Shown here one piece after another: positions 33,207 through 43,500 of a stretch of 64,000 nucleotides of DNA. The notes below the pieces were generated by a model, which saw only the letters and a list, made by a program, of their open reading frames with translations, did no database searches and had not been told where the DNA came from. Position numbers and translations under genes: made by a program. The DNA lies in contig NZ_SMFP01000004.1 of assembly GCF_004348975.1 (NCBI RefSeq), positions 248,001-312,000 of the forward strand, given 5' to 3'. Numbering within the stretch: position 1 is the stretch's first letter; each line of letters opens with the position of its first letter. Source of the stretch: Antarcticimicrobium sediminis. Its GTDB lineage: Bacteria; Pseudomonadota; Alphaproteobacteria; Rhodobacterales; Rhodobacteraceae.

Positions 33207-33836
33207 ATGATATTTTACGATTGTTCCACCGCGCCCAATCCGCGCCGGGCGCGCATGTTTATCGCCGAAAAGGGGCTGGGGATCGAAACTCGCGATATTT
33301 CGATCGCCAAGGGAGAGCAGCTTTCGCAAGACTTCCTCGCGGTCAATCCGCGCGGCACGATCCCGGTGCTGGTGACCGATGACGGCATCGTGCTGGCCGA
33401 GAACCTTGGCATCGCCGCCTATCTGGAGGCCGCCTTTCCCGAGCCGCCCCTGATGGGGGTGACGCCCGAGGAAAAGGGGCAGGTGATGATGTGGAACGCG
33501 ATTGCCGAACAGCAGGGCGGGATGCCGATCGCCGAGGTGTTGCGCAACACCAACCCCCACATGAAAGGGCGCGCCATCCCCGGCCCGCTGGATTTCGAGC
33601 AGATCCCCGAACTGGCCGAGCGGGGCCGCGCGCGCGTCGGCTTCTTTTTCGACCAGCTGGAAGAGCGGCTGCGCGACAGCCCCTGGCTGGCGGGGGAGAG
33701 GTTCTCGCTGGCCGATATCACCGGCTTTGTCTTCGTCGATTTCGCCCGTGTCATCCGCACCCGCATCCCCGAAGGGAACACGGCGACACAGGGTTGGTTT
33801 GACCGGATCAAGGCGCGGCCCAGCGCGGCGCTCTGA
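33207..33836 (+). CDS. Glutathione S-transferase family protein
   Basis: Predicted cytosolic thiol transferase of 209 residues. The N-terminal thioredoxin-like domain begins MIFYDCSTAPNPRRARMFI, where Ser/Cys could be catalytic, and has the cis-Pro step NPRGTIPVLVTDDG and the Glu-Asn-type GSH contact LAENLGIAAYLE. The C-terminal helical domain has the GST motif LAGERFSLADIT. ATG 33207 is chosen for the AGGAGGAG just before it; upstream in-frame sequence is not conserved-looking. It converges on the 2-oxoacid oxidoreductase gene with 23 bases between stops. Confidence 0.9.
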   Translation: MIFYDCSTAPNPRRARMFIAEKGLGIETRDISIAKGEQLSQDFLAVNPRGTIPVLVTDDGIVLAENLGIAAYLEAAFPEPPLMGVTPEEKGQVMMWNAIAEQQGGMPIAEVLRNTNPHMKGRAIPGPLDFEQIPELAERGRARVGFFFDQLEERLRDSPWLAGERFSLADITGFVFVDFARVIRTRIPEGNTATQGWFDRIKARPSAAL

Positions 33837-33859
33837 GCCGGGCCAATACTGGTATCACC

Positions 33860-36800
33860 TCAGCTCAACCGGTCCAGCGCCGCGTCGGTCGCGGCGCGGA
33901 CCTTTTGCGCCGCTTGCACCCGCACCGGACCATAGCCGCGAATCTCCATCGGCGCGGCGAGGATGGCGGCGCAATCGGCCTGCCGCTCTGGCGCATAGGC
34001 GGTGGCGATGCGGTCCAGCGCGGCCTCGTACCAAGCCAGAAGATCGCGATGCAGCCGCGCCTCGCCATGGTATCCGAACGGGTTGAGCGCGCTGCCGCGC
34101 AGCCCTTTCATCCGCGCCAGCAGCCGGAACCCCGCCCCCATCCACGGGCCGAACTTGCGCTTGAGCGGGCGGCCCCGGCCGTCCTTGCGCCGGTTCAAAA
34201 GCGGCGGGGCAAGGTGGTAGTTGACCTTGAAATCGCCCTCGAACTGCTGGTTCAACTCGGCGGTGAAGCTGGGATCTGCTATCAGGCGGGCGACCTCGAA
34301 TTCGTCCTTGTAGGCCATCAGCTTGAACAGGGATTTCGCCGCCGCGCGCAGCAGATCCTCCGAGGCGTCGGGGCATTTCGTACGAAACGCGGCCAGTTTT
34401 GTACGGTAGCGGTCAGCATAGGCGGCGTCTTGATAACCTGAGAGGAAATCGGCGCGGCGGTCGATCATCTGCTCGAGGGTTTCCTCTGGCTCGGCGTCCT
34501 CGCGATAGGCCGCCTGCAACTGCTCTGGCGCGTCGGCCAGAATCCGACCGATGGCAAAGGCGGCGCGGTTGGCCTCCACCTGAACTCCGTTCAACAGGAT
34601 CGCCTGACCCAGCGCGGCGGCGCTGACCGGCACCAGACCCTTTTGCCAGGCAAAGCCCAGCATCATCACATTGGCAAAGACGGAATCACCCAACAGCTTT
34701 TCCGCTGCCGCGTTGGCATCAAAGGCCGAGAGGTTTTGCGCCCCGATCACGCCCGCGATCACCTGTTCCCGGCGATCGGTCTTCAGCTGGGCGTCGCGGT
34801 GTAGCACCAGATCGCCGGTGGGCATCTCGGCGCGGTTCAGCACCATGCGGGTGCCGTTGCGGTAATGGGCGCTGGCCTTGGGGGCCGAGCTGACGACGAT
34901 GTCGCACCCGATCACCGCGTCGGCGGCACCGGGGGTGATGCGCACCTGGTTGATCGCCTCTGGCGCATCGCCAAGACGGATATAGCTGAGCACGGTGCCG
35001 AATTTCTGTGCAAACCCGGTAAAGTCGAGCACCGAACTGCCCTTGCCCTCAAGATGGGCGGCCATGGTGATCAGCGCGCCAACGGTTACGACGCCGGTGC
35101 CACCAACCCCGGTAACCAGCAGATCGAACGGGGTGTCGAGCGCGGGCAGATCCGGGGCGGGCAGGGCGGCTTCCAGCCCGAGGAAATCCAGATCGGCCGC
35201 CGCGCGTTTGCGCCGGGTGGCACCTTCGACGGTGACGAAGCTGGGGCAAAAGCCGTTCAGGCAGGAAAAGTCCTTGTTGCAGGAATTCAGGTTGATCTTG
35301 CGCTTGCGGCCCAGCGGGGTTTCGCGCGGCTCGACGCTGAGGCAGTTTGATTCAATCGAGCAATCACCGCAGCCCTCGCAGACCAGATCGTTGATCCATG
35401 CAAACCGCTTGGGGTCGTCCAGGGTGTCACGCTTGCGCCGGCGGCGTTTCTCGGTGGCGCAGGTCTGTTCATAGATCAGCACCGTGACGCCGGGGATCTC
35501 ACGCAGCTCGCGCTGTACCGCGTCCATTTCGGCGCGGTCGTGGAAGGTGGTCTCTGAGGGGAAATCGCTGTGCCGGAACTTGTCGATGTCGTCTGATACC
35601 AGCGCGATGCGCCGCACCCCTTCGGCGCGGCAGGTCTGGGCGATGCCATGCACGCTGACCGGGCCGTCAACCGGTTGGCCGCCGGTCATGGCAACCGCGT
35701 CATTATACAGGATCTTGTAGGTGATGTTGGTCTTCGCCGCGACCGCCTGACGGATGGCGAGGCTGCCGGAGTGATACCAGGTGCCCTCGCCCAGGTTCTG
35801 AAAGATATGCTTGCCGCCGGTAAACTTGCTGGCCGCGACGTGCGGCACGCCCTCGCCGCCCATCTGGGCATAGCCATAGGTTTCGCGGTTCATCCAGCTG
35901 GCCATCACGTGACAGCCGATGCCGCTGGCCGCGCGGGAGCCCTCCGGCACTTTGGTCGAGGTATTGTGCGGGCAGCCCGAGCAGAAATAGGGGGTGCGGG
36001 AGGCACCCTCGACATTCAGCAGGGGCGGCGGCGTCTTGGTCAGGGCGTGGGCCTTGGCCGGCAGGTTTTCTTCAGGAAAGAAGCGGTCGAGCCGGGCGGC
36101 GACGATGGGGGCCAGCATCAGCGGATCCAACTCGCCGGTCCAGGGGATCAAGGGGTTGGCCTGACTGTCGTATTTACCGACCATCCTTTCCGGCTTGTGG
36201 CCGGGCCAGTCATAGAAATATTCCTTGAACTGGCTCTCGATGATGCCGCGCTTCTCCTCGACCACCAGCACCTCGCGCTTTTCGCGCACGAATTCCAGCG
36301 CGTCGCGGCGCGCCAGTGGCCAGACCATGCCGACCTTGTAGATGTCGATGCCAAGGCGGCGGCAGGCGGATTCATCCAGCCCCAACAGGCGCAGCGCCTC
36401 CATCAGGTCAAGATGCCCCTTGCCGGTGCTGACGAAACCGAAGCGGGCGTCGGGGATGTCATAGATGCGCCGGTCAATCGGGTTGGCCTCGACAAAACTC
36501 TCGACCGCGCGCAGCTTGTGCTGGATGCGGATCTCAATCTCGGCGCTGGGCAGATCGGCGGCGCGCACGTGCAACCCGCCCGGGGGCAGGTCGAGCGGCG
36601 GATTGGCAAAGACGCGATCCGGACGCAGATCCACCGAGCGGGCGGATTCCACGGTTTCCGAGATCGCCTTGAACCCGACCCAGGTGCCGGAATAGCGCGA
36701 CAGCGCCAGCCCGTATTCACCGTATTCGAGATATTCCGCGACCGAGGCGGGGTTCAGCGTCGGCATGAACCACGCCATGAAAGCAACGTCGGATTGATGC

Positions 36801-37282
36801 GGCATCGAGGAGGAGACGCAGCCGTGATCGTCGCCCGCCACCACCAGCACGCCGCCCTTGGGGGCGCTGCCATAGGCGTTGCCGTGTTTCAGCGCATCGC
36901 CGGACCGGTCAACGCCCGGCCCCTTGCCGTACCACATGGAGAACACGCCCTCATACTCGCAATCGGGATCAAGGCTGGCCTGTTGTGCGCCCAGCACTGC
37001 GGTGGCGCCCAGATCTTCGTTCACGGCGGGCATGAAGGTGATGCGGTCGGCCTCCAGCCATTTGCGGGCGCGCCAGAGTTCCAGATCGAGCCCGCCCAGC
37101 GGTGAGCCGCGATAGCCTGACACGAACCCGGCGGTGTTGAGCCCCGCCGCGCGGTCGCGGCGGGCCTGGTCCATCATGATCCGAGCCAGCGCCTGCGTGC
37201 CGGTCAGAAACACCCGGCCGGTGCTGTCGCTGTAACGGTCGTCAAGCTGATAGGTGCGAAACGCGGTTTCCGGGCGGGTCAT
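33860..37282 (-). CDS. Indolepyruvate:ferredoxin oxidoreductase, fused alpha-beta form
   Basis: Large TPP- and iron-sulfur-dependent 2-oxoacid oxidoreductase, 1140 residues, oxidatively decarboxylating aryl or branched 2-oxoacids from amino acid breakdown to acyl-CoA. The N-terminal pyrimidine-binding part has GFVSGYRGSPLGGLDLEL. In the middle CSGCPHNTS and GIGCHVMASWMN mark the TPP/cluster region, then CEGCGDCSIESNCLSVEP, a cluster site. The C-terminal gamma-like domain begins LLVTGVGGTGVVTVGALI. Full length, no breaks. Divergent from an Lrp-type regulator gene, which probably controls it. Confidence 0.92.
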   Translation of the reverse strand: MTRPETAFRTYQLDDRYSDSTGRVFLTGTQALARIMMDQARRDRAAGLNTAGFVSGYRGSPLGGLDLELWRARKWLEADRITFMPAVNEDLGATAVLGAQQASLDPDCEYEGVFSMWYGKGPGVDRSGDALKHGNAYGSAPKGGVLVVAGDDHGCVSSSMPHQSDVAFMAWFMPTLNPASVAEYLEYGEYGLALSRYSGTWVGFKAISETVESARSVDLRPDRVFANPPLDLPPGGLHVRAADLPSAEIEIRIQHKLRAVESFVEANPIDRRIYDIPDARFGFVSTGKGHLDLMEALRLLGLDESACRRLGIDIYKVGMVWPLARRDALEFVREKREVLVVEEKRGIIESQFKEYFYDWPGHKPERMVGKYDSQANPLIPWTGELDPLMLAPIVAARLDRFFPEENLPAKAHALTKTPPPLLNVEGASRTPYFCSGCPHNTSTKVPEGSRAASGIGCHVMASWMNRETYGYAQMGGEGVPHVAASKFTGGKHIFQNLGEGTWYHSGSLAIRQAVAAKTNITYKILYNDAVAMTGGQPVDGPVSVHGIAQTCRAEGVRRIALVSDDIDKFRHSDFPSETTFHDRAEMDAVQRELREIPGVTVLIYEQTCATEKRRRRKRDTLDDPKRFAWINDLVCEGCGDCSIESNCLSVEPRETPLGRKRKINLNSCNKDFSCLNGFCPSFVTVEGATRRKRAAADLDFLGLEAALPAPDLPALDTPFDLLVTGVGGTGVVTVGALITMAAHLEGKGSSVLDFTGFAQKFGTVLSYIRLGDAPEAINQVRITPGAADAVIGCDIVVSSAPKASAHYRNGTRMVLNRAEMPTGDLVLHRDAQLKTDRREQVIAGVIGAQNLSAFDANAAAEKLLGDSVFANVMMLGFAWQKGLVPVSAAALGQAILLNGVQVEANRAAFAIGRILADAPEQLQAAYREDAEPEETLEQMIDRRADFLSGYQDAAYADRYRTKLAAFRTKCPDASEDLLRAAAKSLFKLMAYKDEFEVARLIADPSFTAELNQQFEGDFKVNYHLAPPLLNRRKDGRGRPLKRKFGPWMGAGFRLLARMKGLRGSALNPFGYHGEARLHRDLLAWYEAALDRIATAYAPERQADCAAILAAPMEIRGYGPVRVQAAQKVRAATDAALDRLS

Positions 37283-37372
37283 GGGGCGGCTCCTGTGGGA
37301 CTGCGGCTTTTGGGATAGCGGCTTTTGGACTGCGGCTTTGAGGCGATAATGGCCCGCGCGAGATGGAAAAAC

Positions 37373-37391
37373 GTTTCATATTTCGTGAAAC
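37373..37391 (+). promoter_or_regulatory. Inverted repeat between the oxidoreductase and Lrp genes (candidate operator)
   Basis: GTTTCATATTTCGTGAAAC has 6-base arms (GTTTCA / TGAAAC) around seven bases. It lies 91 bases before the oxidoreductase start and 64 before the Lrp-type ATG, a position suitable for control of both. Lrp-type proteins bind AT-rich dyads of this size. GCGGCTTTTGG-like direct repeats (about 37304-37342) lie closer to the oxidoreductase gene. Confidence 0.5.
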
Positions 37392-37454
37392 TTGCGGGAA
37401 TATCGGATAGATGGTTCACCAAATGGACATTTCATGGATTGGGGTTTCGCGCAT

Positions 37455-37913
37455 ATGGATCTGGATCACCGTGATTTCCGCCTGCTTGAGCTGTTGCAGC
37501 AGGATTGTCGCAAATCGAATGCGGAGCTGGCCGAGGCGGTGGGGATGTCGGCCTCGGCGCTGTGGCGACGGGTGCGCGCGCTGGAGGAGGCCGGAGTGAT
37601 CGAGCGCTATGGCGCGGTGGTCAATCCGGGCAAGATGGGGCTGGGGTTCGAGGCCATCGTGCATGTGCATCTGACCCGGCACGACCCGGACCGGATCGTG
37701 GAGTTCATCCGCGCGGTGGAGGCGAGCCCGGAAGTGCAGGAATGCTATGCCACCACCGGGCAGGCCGATTACCACCTGCGGGTGCTGTGCCGGGATCTGG
37801 ACGCCTATAACCGGTTTCTGGACGGATTCCTGTTCCGCCTGCCGGCGGTGAACAGCGCGCAGACCAACGTGGTGCTGCGCACGATCAAGCGGAACCGACC
37901 GATCACGCGCTAA
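37455..37913 (+). CDS. Lrp/AsnC family transcriptional regulator
   Basis: DNA-binding protein of 152 residues, probably an octamer-forming amino acid sensor. The N-terminal helix-turn-helix is LLELLQQDCRKSNAELAEAV then SASALWRRVRALEEAGVI. The C-terminal RAM domain has FEAIVHVHLTRHD, EVQECYATTGQADYHLRVL and the ending NVVLRTIKRNRPI. ATG 37455 is preferred; ATG 37434 would add seven residues. Divergent from the fused 2-oxoacid oxidoreductase gene, with a dyad between them, as seen for Lrp-type genes that control their neighbour. Confidence 0.92.
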   Translation: MDLDHRDFRLLELLQQDCRKSNAELAEAVGMSASALWRRVRALEEAGVIERYGAVVNPGKMGLGFEAIVHVHLTRHDPDRIVEFIRAVEASPEVQECYATTGQADYHLRVLCRDLDAYNRFLDGFLFRLPAVNSAQTNVVLRTIKRNRPITR

Positions 37914-37914
37914 G

Positions 37915-37937
37915 ATTGTTTCTACATTGAAAACAAT
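37915..37937 (+). terminator. Inverted repeat after the Lrp-type gene
   Basis: ATTGTTT (37915-37921) and AAACAAT (37931-37937) flank nine bases, followed by TTTC. The AT-rich stem is weak for a terminator. It begins one base after the stop codon and could equally be a regulator site for the next operon. Confidence 0.35.
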
Positions 37938-38095
37938 TTCGTTAGATTGATGCCTGTTGTCGACGCACTGTTCGCGCCAAGGGATGGACTTGCGGTGTTA
38001 CGCGATTTCCCTTGCGTCAACGTGGGGTGCTGCGTGAAAGTGTCGCGTGTGTTTCGAAAGTTTTAACTATTTTTTGGTAGCGGGGACCTTAAGAC

Positions 38096-40465
38096 GTGAC
38101 GCCGCGCGAGATCTTTTTTCGGATCATGTGCCGCCGGGGGCTGGCAGCCTTGGCGAGCGGTGCCGCGCTGTTCGGGGTCACGCTGTTGGGGTTCGCGCAG
38201 GCGGCGGTGGCCGAGGCCGACCCGATGGATGCCCCGCCCGAACGGGTGCTGTTCTCCGAGGGCGACACCATTCGCGGCGTTGTCGGCACCTATTTGCACG
38301 ACCCGGATCTGTGGCCGGTGGTTCTGGCGCTGAACGATATCGCCTCGCCTGCCGATCTGGTGCCCGGGATCGAACTGGTGTTGCCGGTGGCGCAGGTTCT
38401 GGCCGCTGACAGCGCGCTTTTGTCTTCCTTGCAGGCGATCCAGAAAGCCACCGCCGAAGGCGCGCGCATTTTTGCCCCGACCGAGATCGGCAGCGCCATC
38501 GAGAACCGCGATACGGCGATGTCGCGGCGTGAAACCGGGTCCTGGCGACAGGTGGTGTCCTTTGCCGGGGTGGCGACGGGGTTCGCCGAGCAGGCGTTGG
38601 ACATCTCGATCGCGCAGCGGGACCGGGCGGCCGAGGCTGTGGTCTCGGACGTGCAGGGCCGGGTCGAGGGGCGGGCCCCGGCGGAACCGGCTTGGTCGGA
38701 GCGCGCGCAAAATGACATATTGGTGGAATTCGAGCGGCTGCGCACGCTGTCGAATTCCACCACGCAGGTGACGTTTCGCGATCTCAGCCGGTTGCGGCTG
38801 AACCCGAATTCCAACGCCACCATCCAGCGCATGCGCTCTGATCCGCTGACCGGGGGCGAGGTGACCAAAGTGTCGCTGGTCGAGGGGGATTTCTATGCGC
38901 TGTTGAACCAGCTTTCGGACAAGACCGCCTTCGAGATCGAGGTGCCCGGGGTCGAGACCAGCACAAATTCGTCGGATTTCTGGATCAAGAACGATGCCAG
39001 CGGCGCGCGGTTCGTCAACTATGACACCCCGGCGCTGGAGATTGCGCGCGGCGGCGACCTGATCGTGGTGGGCGAGAACGAGGGCGTCGTGCTGAGCGGG
39101 GCCGGGTCGCAGCGGGCGCAGGTGTTGGACAGCCCGCTTTTGGCGGCCCCGGCGGTGGGGGCGATCCTGTATACCGCCACTGCCGCGCTGGACTGGGCCG
39201 CGCAGGACGGCGCCGAAGCGTATTGGCTCGAGGTGGCGGGTGATCCGGGCTTCAACCAGATGAAGATCTCGGAATTCGGGATTGGCGAGACCGGGTTTCT
39301 GGCCGAGGGGCTGGCACCGGGGCGCTATCACTGGCGGGTGGCGGCATTGGATCGGCTGGGCCTGCCGGGGGCGTGGAGCACGCCGCGCGATTTCACCCTG
39401 CGGGTGGACAACACGCCGCCTTTCCTGACGCTGTTGTCGCCCGCAGGAGAGAGTATCCTGACTGCGCCACAAGTGGAAATTCTGGGGGCGTCAGAGCCTG
39501 ATGCCACCTTGGATCTGAACGGTGCGCCGCTGGATGTGGCGCGCGATGGCAGCTTTCTGGCCAGCCTGCCGCTGGTGCCGGGGCCGAACCAGATCACGGT
39601 GGTGGCGACCGATCTGGCCGGAAACGAGAGTACCCGCAGCCTGAGCGTGGTCTATCGCCCGGCGGTGGCCGTCGAGATTACGCTGTCTGGCGATATCGCG
39701 CGCGTCGGCAGGGCGCTGGCGACACGGTCTGATGTGCTGTCGGTGATGGGGCAAAGCACCGGGGCGCCGGGGGCCGAGGTCGTGGTGCGTGATGCGGCCG
39801 GGGCCGAGGTGCTGCGCACTCGCGTGGCCGAGACTGGCGGGGTAAGTTTCACCGTGCCGGTCGATGCCGCCGAGCGGGGCTATCGGATCGAGGTATTGGC
39901 GCCCGGCGGCGCGGTCGAGGGTGCGCTCGACTTTACCGCGCTGCGCGATGGGGTGCCGCCGGAGATCGTGCTGGACCTGCCGCCGCCGCGGGCCACCGGC
40001 GAGCCGGTGGTGCAACTCACTGGCCAGGCCGCCGACGCGACTGGGCTGACGCTGGCCGGGACCGAGGTGCCGTTGAGCGCCGAGGGCCGCTTTGAGCTGT
40101 CGCTGACGTTGGAGCCGGGTGAAAACGCCTTTGAACTGGTGGTTCGCGATGCGGTCGGCAATGTCGCGGTGACTCCGTTGCGCATGCTCTATGACATCGA
40201 CCCGCCAGAGATCCTGAGCGTCGATCTGGGGCGCAATCAGGGAGTGGACGGGCCGATAGAGATCCGGGCCGAGGCGCGCGATGCCAGTGGTCTGCGTCAG
40301 GCGGCATCGTTCATCCTCACCATAGACGGGGCCGAGGTCGAAGGCTTTTTGCGCTGTGACAGTACCAGCGGCATTTGTCGTGCAAGCCTGCCACCGCAGC
40401 CGGGTGCGCTGCAGCTGATTGAATTGGTTATCGAGGATTACGCCGGAAACGCGGCGTACGAGTAG
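38096..40465 (+). CDS. Secreted LysM/FecR-like protein with Ig-like repeats
   Basis: Predicted exported protein of 789 residues. Signal sequence with a twin-Arg-like start (CRRGLAALASGAALFGVTLL) ending near AVAEA. Then a LysM-like segment (about 45-105; EGDTIRGVVGTYLHDPDLWP, NDIASPADLVPGIELVLPV), a FecR-like beta domain (about 215-310; TQVTFRDLSRLRLNPNSNA), a fibronectin-like domain (AEAYWLEVAGDPGFNQMK, PGRYHWRVAALDRLG) and four or so Ig-like repeats of bacterial type (VAVEITLSGDIARV, FELVVRDAVGNVAV). Start GTG 38096 has no strong ribosome site. First gene of an operon with a PKD protein and an adenylate cyclase. Envelope or peptidoglycan binding is inferred. Confidence 0.8.
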   Translation: MTPREIFFRIMCRRGLAALASGAALFGVTLLGFAQAAVAEADPMDAPPERVLFSEGDTIRGVVGTYLHDPDLWPVVLALNDIASPADLVPGIELVLPVAQVLAADSALLSSLQAIQKATAEGARIFAPTEIGSAIENRDTAMSRRETGSWRQVVSFAGVATGFAEQALDISIAQRDRAAEAVVSDVQGRVEGRAPAEPAWSERAQNDILVEFERLRTLSNSTTQVTFRDLSRLRLNPNSNATIQRMRSDPLTGGEVTKVSLVEGDFYALLNQLSDKTAFEIEVPGVETSTNSSDFWIKNDASGARFVNYDTPALEIARGGDLIVVGENEGVVLSGAGSQRAQVLDSPLLAAPAVGAILYTATAALDWAAQDGAEAYWLEVAGDPGFNQMKISEFGIGETGFLAEGLAPGRYHWRVAALDRLGLPGAWSTPRDFTLRVDNTPPFLTLLSPAGESILTAPQVEILGASEPDATLDLNGAPLDVARDGSFLASLPLVPGPNQITVVATDLAGNESTRSLSVVYRPAVAVEITLSGDIARVGRALATRSDVLSVMGQSTGAPGAEVVVRDAAGAEVLRTRVAETGGVSFTVPVDAAERGYRIEVLAPGGAVEGALDFTALRDGVPPEIVLDLPPPRATGEPVVQLTGQAADATGLTLAGTEVPLSAEGRFELSLTLEPGENAFELVVRDAVGNVAVTPLRMLYDIDPPEILSVDLGRNQGVDGPIEIRAEARDASGLRQAASFILTIDGAEVEGFLRCDSTSGICRASLPPQPGALQLIELVIEDYAGNAAYE

Positions 40466-40513
40466 GAACAGGCCGGTCGCGCCTGTGCGCGGTTCGGCAA
40501 CGGAGGACGGATC

Positions 40514-43500
40514 ATGCGGATCGCACGGATGTGGACAGAGGCGCTGCTGGGGTTGGCCCTATTGGCCGAGGCAGGAATGGCCCAGGCCCAGGCGACGGGT
40601 GCGCAAGAGGGGCTGTTGGTGGTATACGGGCGCCGCGCGGCCAGCCGCGAGGGCGACGTGGACCACCGTGAACAGATCTTTTTCAGCCTGCCCGCTGATC
40701 TGCGCGAGCGGGTCTATCTGCGGCTTTATGATCCGGAAACCGGTGGCGCGGGCGATTTCACCTATGGCGGTAGCGCCGATTCAGAGACCACCTTTCGCCT
40801 GTTCGGTGGCGCGGGCGCCTTTACCGCCGCCACGCGCCCCGAACCGGTGGCCGAGGGCGCGCGCGCGCCGCGTCAGACCTTTGTGCCGGTGAGCGGCCCG
40901 GGCGAGCTGTTGAAACAGCAAAGCTGGCGCAATGAACGCGAGACCGACGGGCGCTGGGTCACGCTGGCCGCGGTACGCGCGCGGCAGGGCGAGGTGGTGG
41001 ACGAGCGCGCCTATTTCCGCCTTGATGTGCAGGGCTCCGAGGGCAACGATGGCAACAGCTATTCGCTGGGGGTCAGCCTTGCGCGTGACCGTGCCCGCCC
41101 GCCCGAAGGGTTGGAGATGTTCGCCTATCGCCCAACCGTGCGCTGGGCCGCCGCGAACCCGGCGACATGGGTGCGCTTCACCGGGCCGGGCGCCGGTGCG
41201 CTCACGGTCCAAAGCTTTGACGGCGCCAATGCCGATCTGGCACTGGTCACCGATTTTGCCGATCTGGGGCTGCGCAGTTCGGGGCAGGATTTCTGGACCT
41301 CCGACAGCGCCGAGACCGGGGATCGCAATCTTGCGGTCAGCCTGAAAGGCGGCTTCGAGACGCCCAATGACGTGACCATGGCGGTGTTCGACGCCGAGGG
41401 AAATCCACTGCCGTTGCAGATGCCGCCGCTGCGCGCGCCTGACCCGGCGCGCCCAAGGCTTCAGGCCACGGCCCGACCCTTGGCCGATTGTCGCTCGGTT
41501 GCTTTTGATGCCAGCGGCTCCGTCGCGGGCGGGCCGTTGTCCCACCTGTGGACCTTCGGTGACGGCAACAGCGCGCAAGAGCCGGTGATCGCCTATCGCT
41601 ATGACGCCCCCGGTCACTATACCGCGCGGTTGGAGGGGGTCGAGGCGGGCACCCGCCCCGGACGTGGCGCGGCGTTGGAGCTGCCGGTGCATGTGCGCGA
41701 CGCGCCGGTGGCGGTGCCGGGCCCCGATATCATGGTGGCCCCGGGCGAGCCGGTGGCTTTTGACGGCAGCGGCTCGCGGCCCTCGGACAGCCCGATCACG
41801 CGCTACAACTGGCGGTTTGGCGATGGTGCCGTGGCCGAGGGCGCGCGCGCCAGCCATGCCTATGCCACGCCGGGTCAGTACCGCGCGGTGCTGCGGGTCG
41901 AGGACGGCGTCGCACATCCCTGTAACTTCGGGATAGAGACCCGGCGGGTGGTGGTGAACTTTCCCCCCGTGGCCGAGGCCGGGACCGACCAGCAGGCGGT
42001 TGTCGGCCAGCCGGTGATCCTGAGCGCCGGGGCAAGCTATGATATCGACGGGCAGCTCGACAGCTATGTCTGGGAGATGGGCGACGGCACCGTGCTGGAC
42101 GGCGAGACGGTGACGCATACCTTTACCGGGTCCGGCAGCTATAGCGTGATGTTGCGGGTCACCGATGACAGCGGTGTTGTCAACGGCAGCGCGCAGGACC
42201 GGATGACGGTGGTGGTGAACGCCCCGCCAGAGCCGCGCTTTGCGATCCCCGACCGGCCGGTCGCGGTGTCGGAGCTGGCCGTGCTGGACGGCAGTGCCTC
42301 GAGCGACGGGGATGGGCAGATCCTGTCCTATATCTGGGATTTTGGCGACGGGGCCACGGGCGAGGGGCAGGTGGTGAACTATGCCTGGACCAAGCCGGGC
42401 GCGTTTGACGTGACGCTGACAGTGATTGACGACAGCGGCACCGCCTCGGCACTGCAGAGCGTTTCGCAGGTGGTGCGGGTGGATGCCGCCCCGCTGGCCG
42501 AGGCCGGGCCGGATCAGTTCGTGACCGCCAGCGTGGTGCGGTTCGACGGCGGCGGATCGACCGACAGCGACGGCAGCGTGACGCGCTGGGATTGGGATTT
42601 CGGCGATGGTGCAAGCGCAAGCGGGCAACAGGTCGAACATGCCTATGAGCGGCCCGGCAGCTATGAGGTGGCGTTGGTGGTGCGCGACGACAGCGGCGCG
42701 CCGCTGAATCTGGATCGCGACACCCTGCGGGTGGTGGTGAACGCCACGCCGATCGCCGATGCCGGCCCGCCACAGGTGGTTGCGCCCGGCGAAGAGGTGG
42801 TTTTGTCGGGGCGCGCCTCGCTTGACCCGGATGGGGCGATCGCGGGCTATGACTGGCGCTTTCCGGACGGGAGCGAACAGCAGGGGGCGCGGGTCGCGCA
42901 TGTCTTTGACGCGCCGGGGTTGTACCGGGTCGGGCTGACCGTATCGGACGGGTTTCCCGGCGGTGCGGCGCAGGATGACTCCGAGGTTCTGATCACCGTC
43001 AATGCCGCCCCGGTCGCGGTGGCGGGGCCTGATCTGCTGATCGCGCCGGGCGATAGCGTGCTGTTCGATGCGGGCCAGTCCTATGACGAGGACGGGCAGT
43101 TGGCCGGCTATCGGTGGGAGTTCGACGATCTGGGCAGCCCGTTGGATGCCCCGACGGTCGAACGCGCCTATGTTACGCCCGGGGTGTGGTCGGCGCAGTT
43201 GATCGTCACCGATGACAGCGGCGTGGCCAATGGCACCGCGCAGGACGATGTGACGATCCGCGTCAACAACGCGCCGCAGGCCGAAGCCGGCCCGACGGTG
43301 GAAAGCGAGCGGCTTTACGTGGTGTTCGATGGCACCGGATCGTCCGACGCGGATGGCGATGCCTTGATCTATCGCTGGGATTTCGGCGACAACTCCTCCC
43401 CGGGCTTTGGCGCACAGGTGACCCATGTTTACGCCGATCCGGGGGTCTATCCGGTGACGCTGCAGGTGGACGATGGCACCGGGCTGGCCAATGCGCGCTC

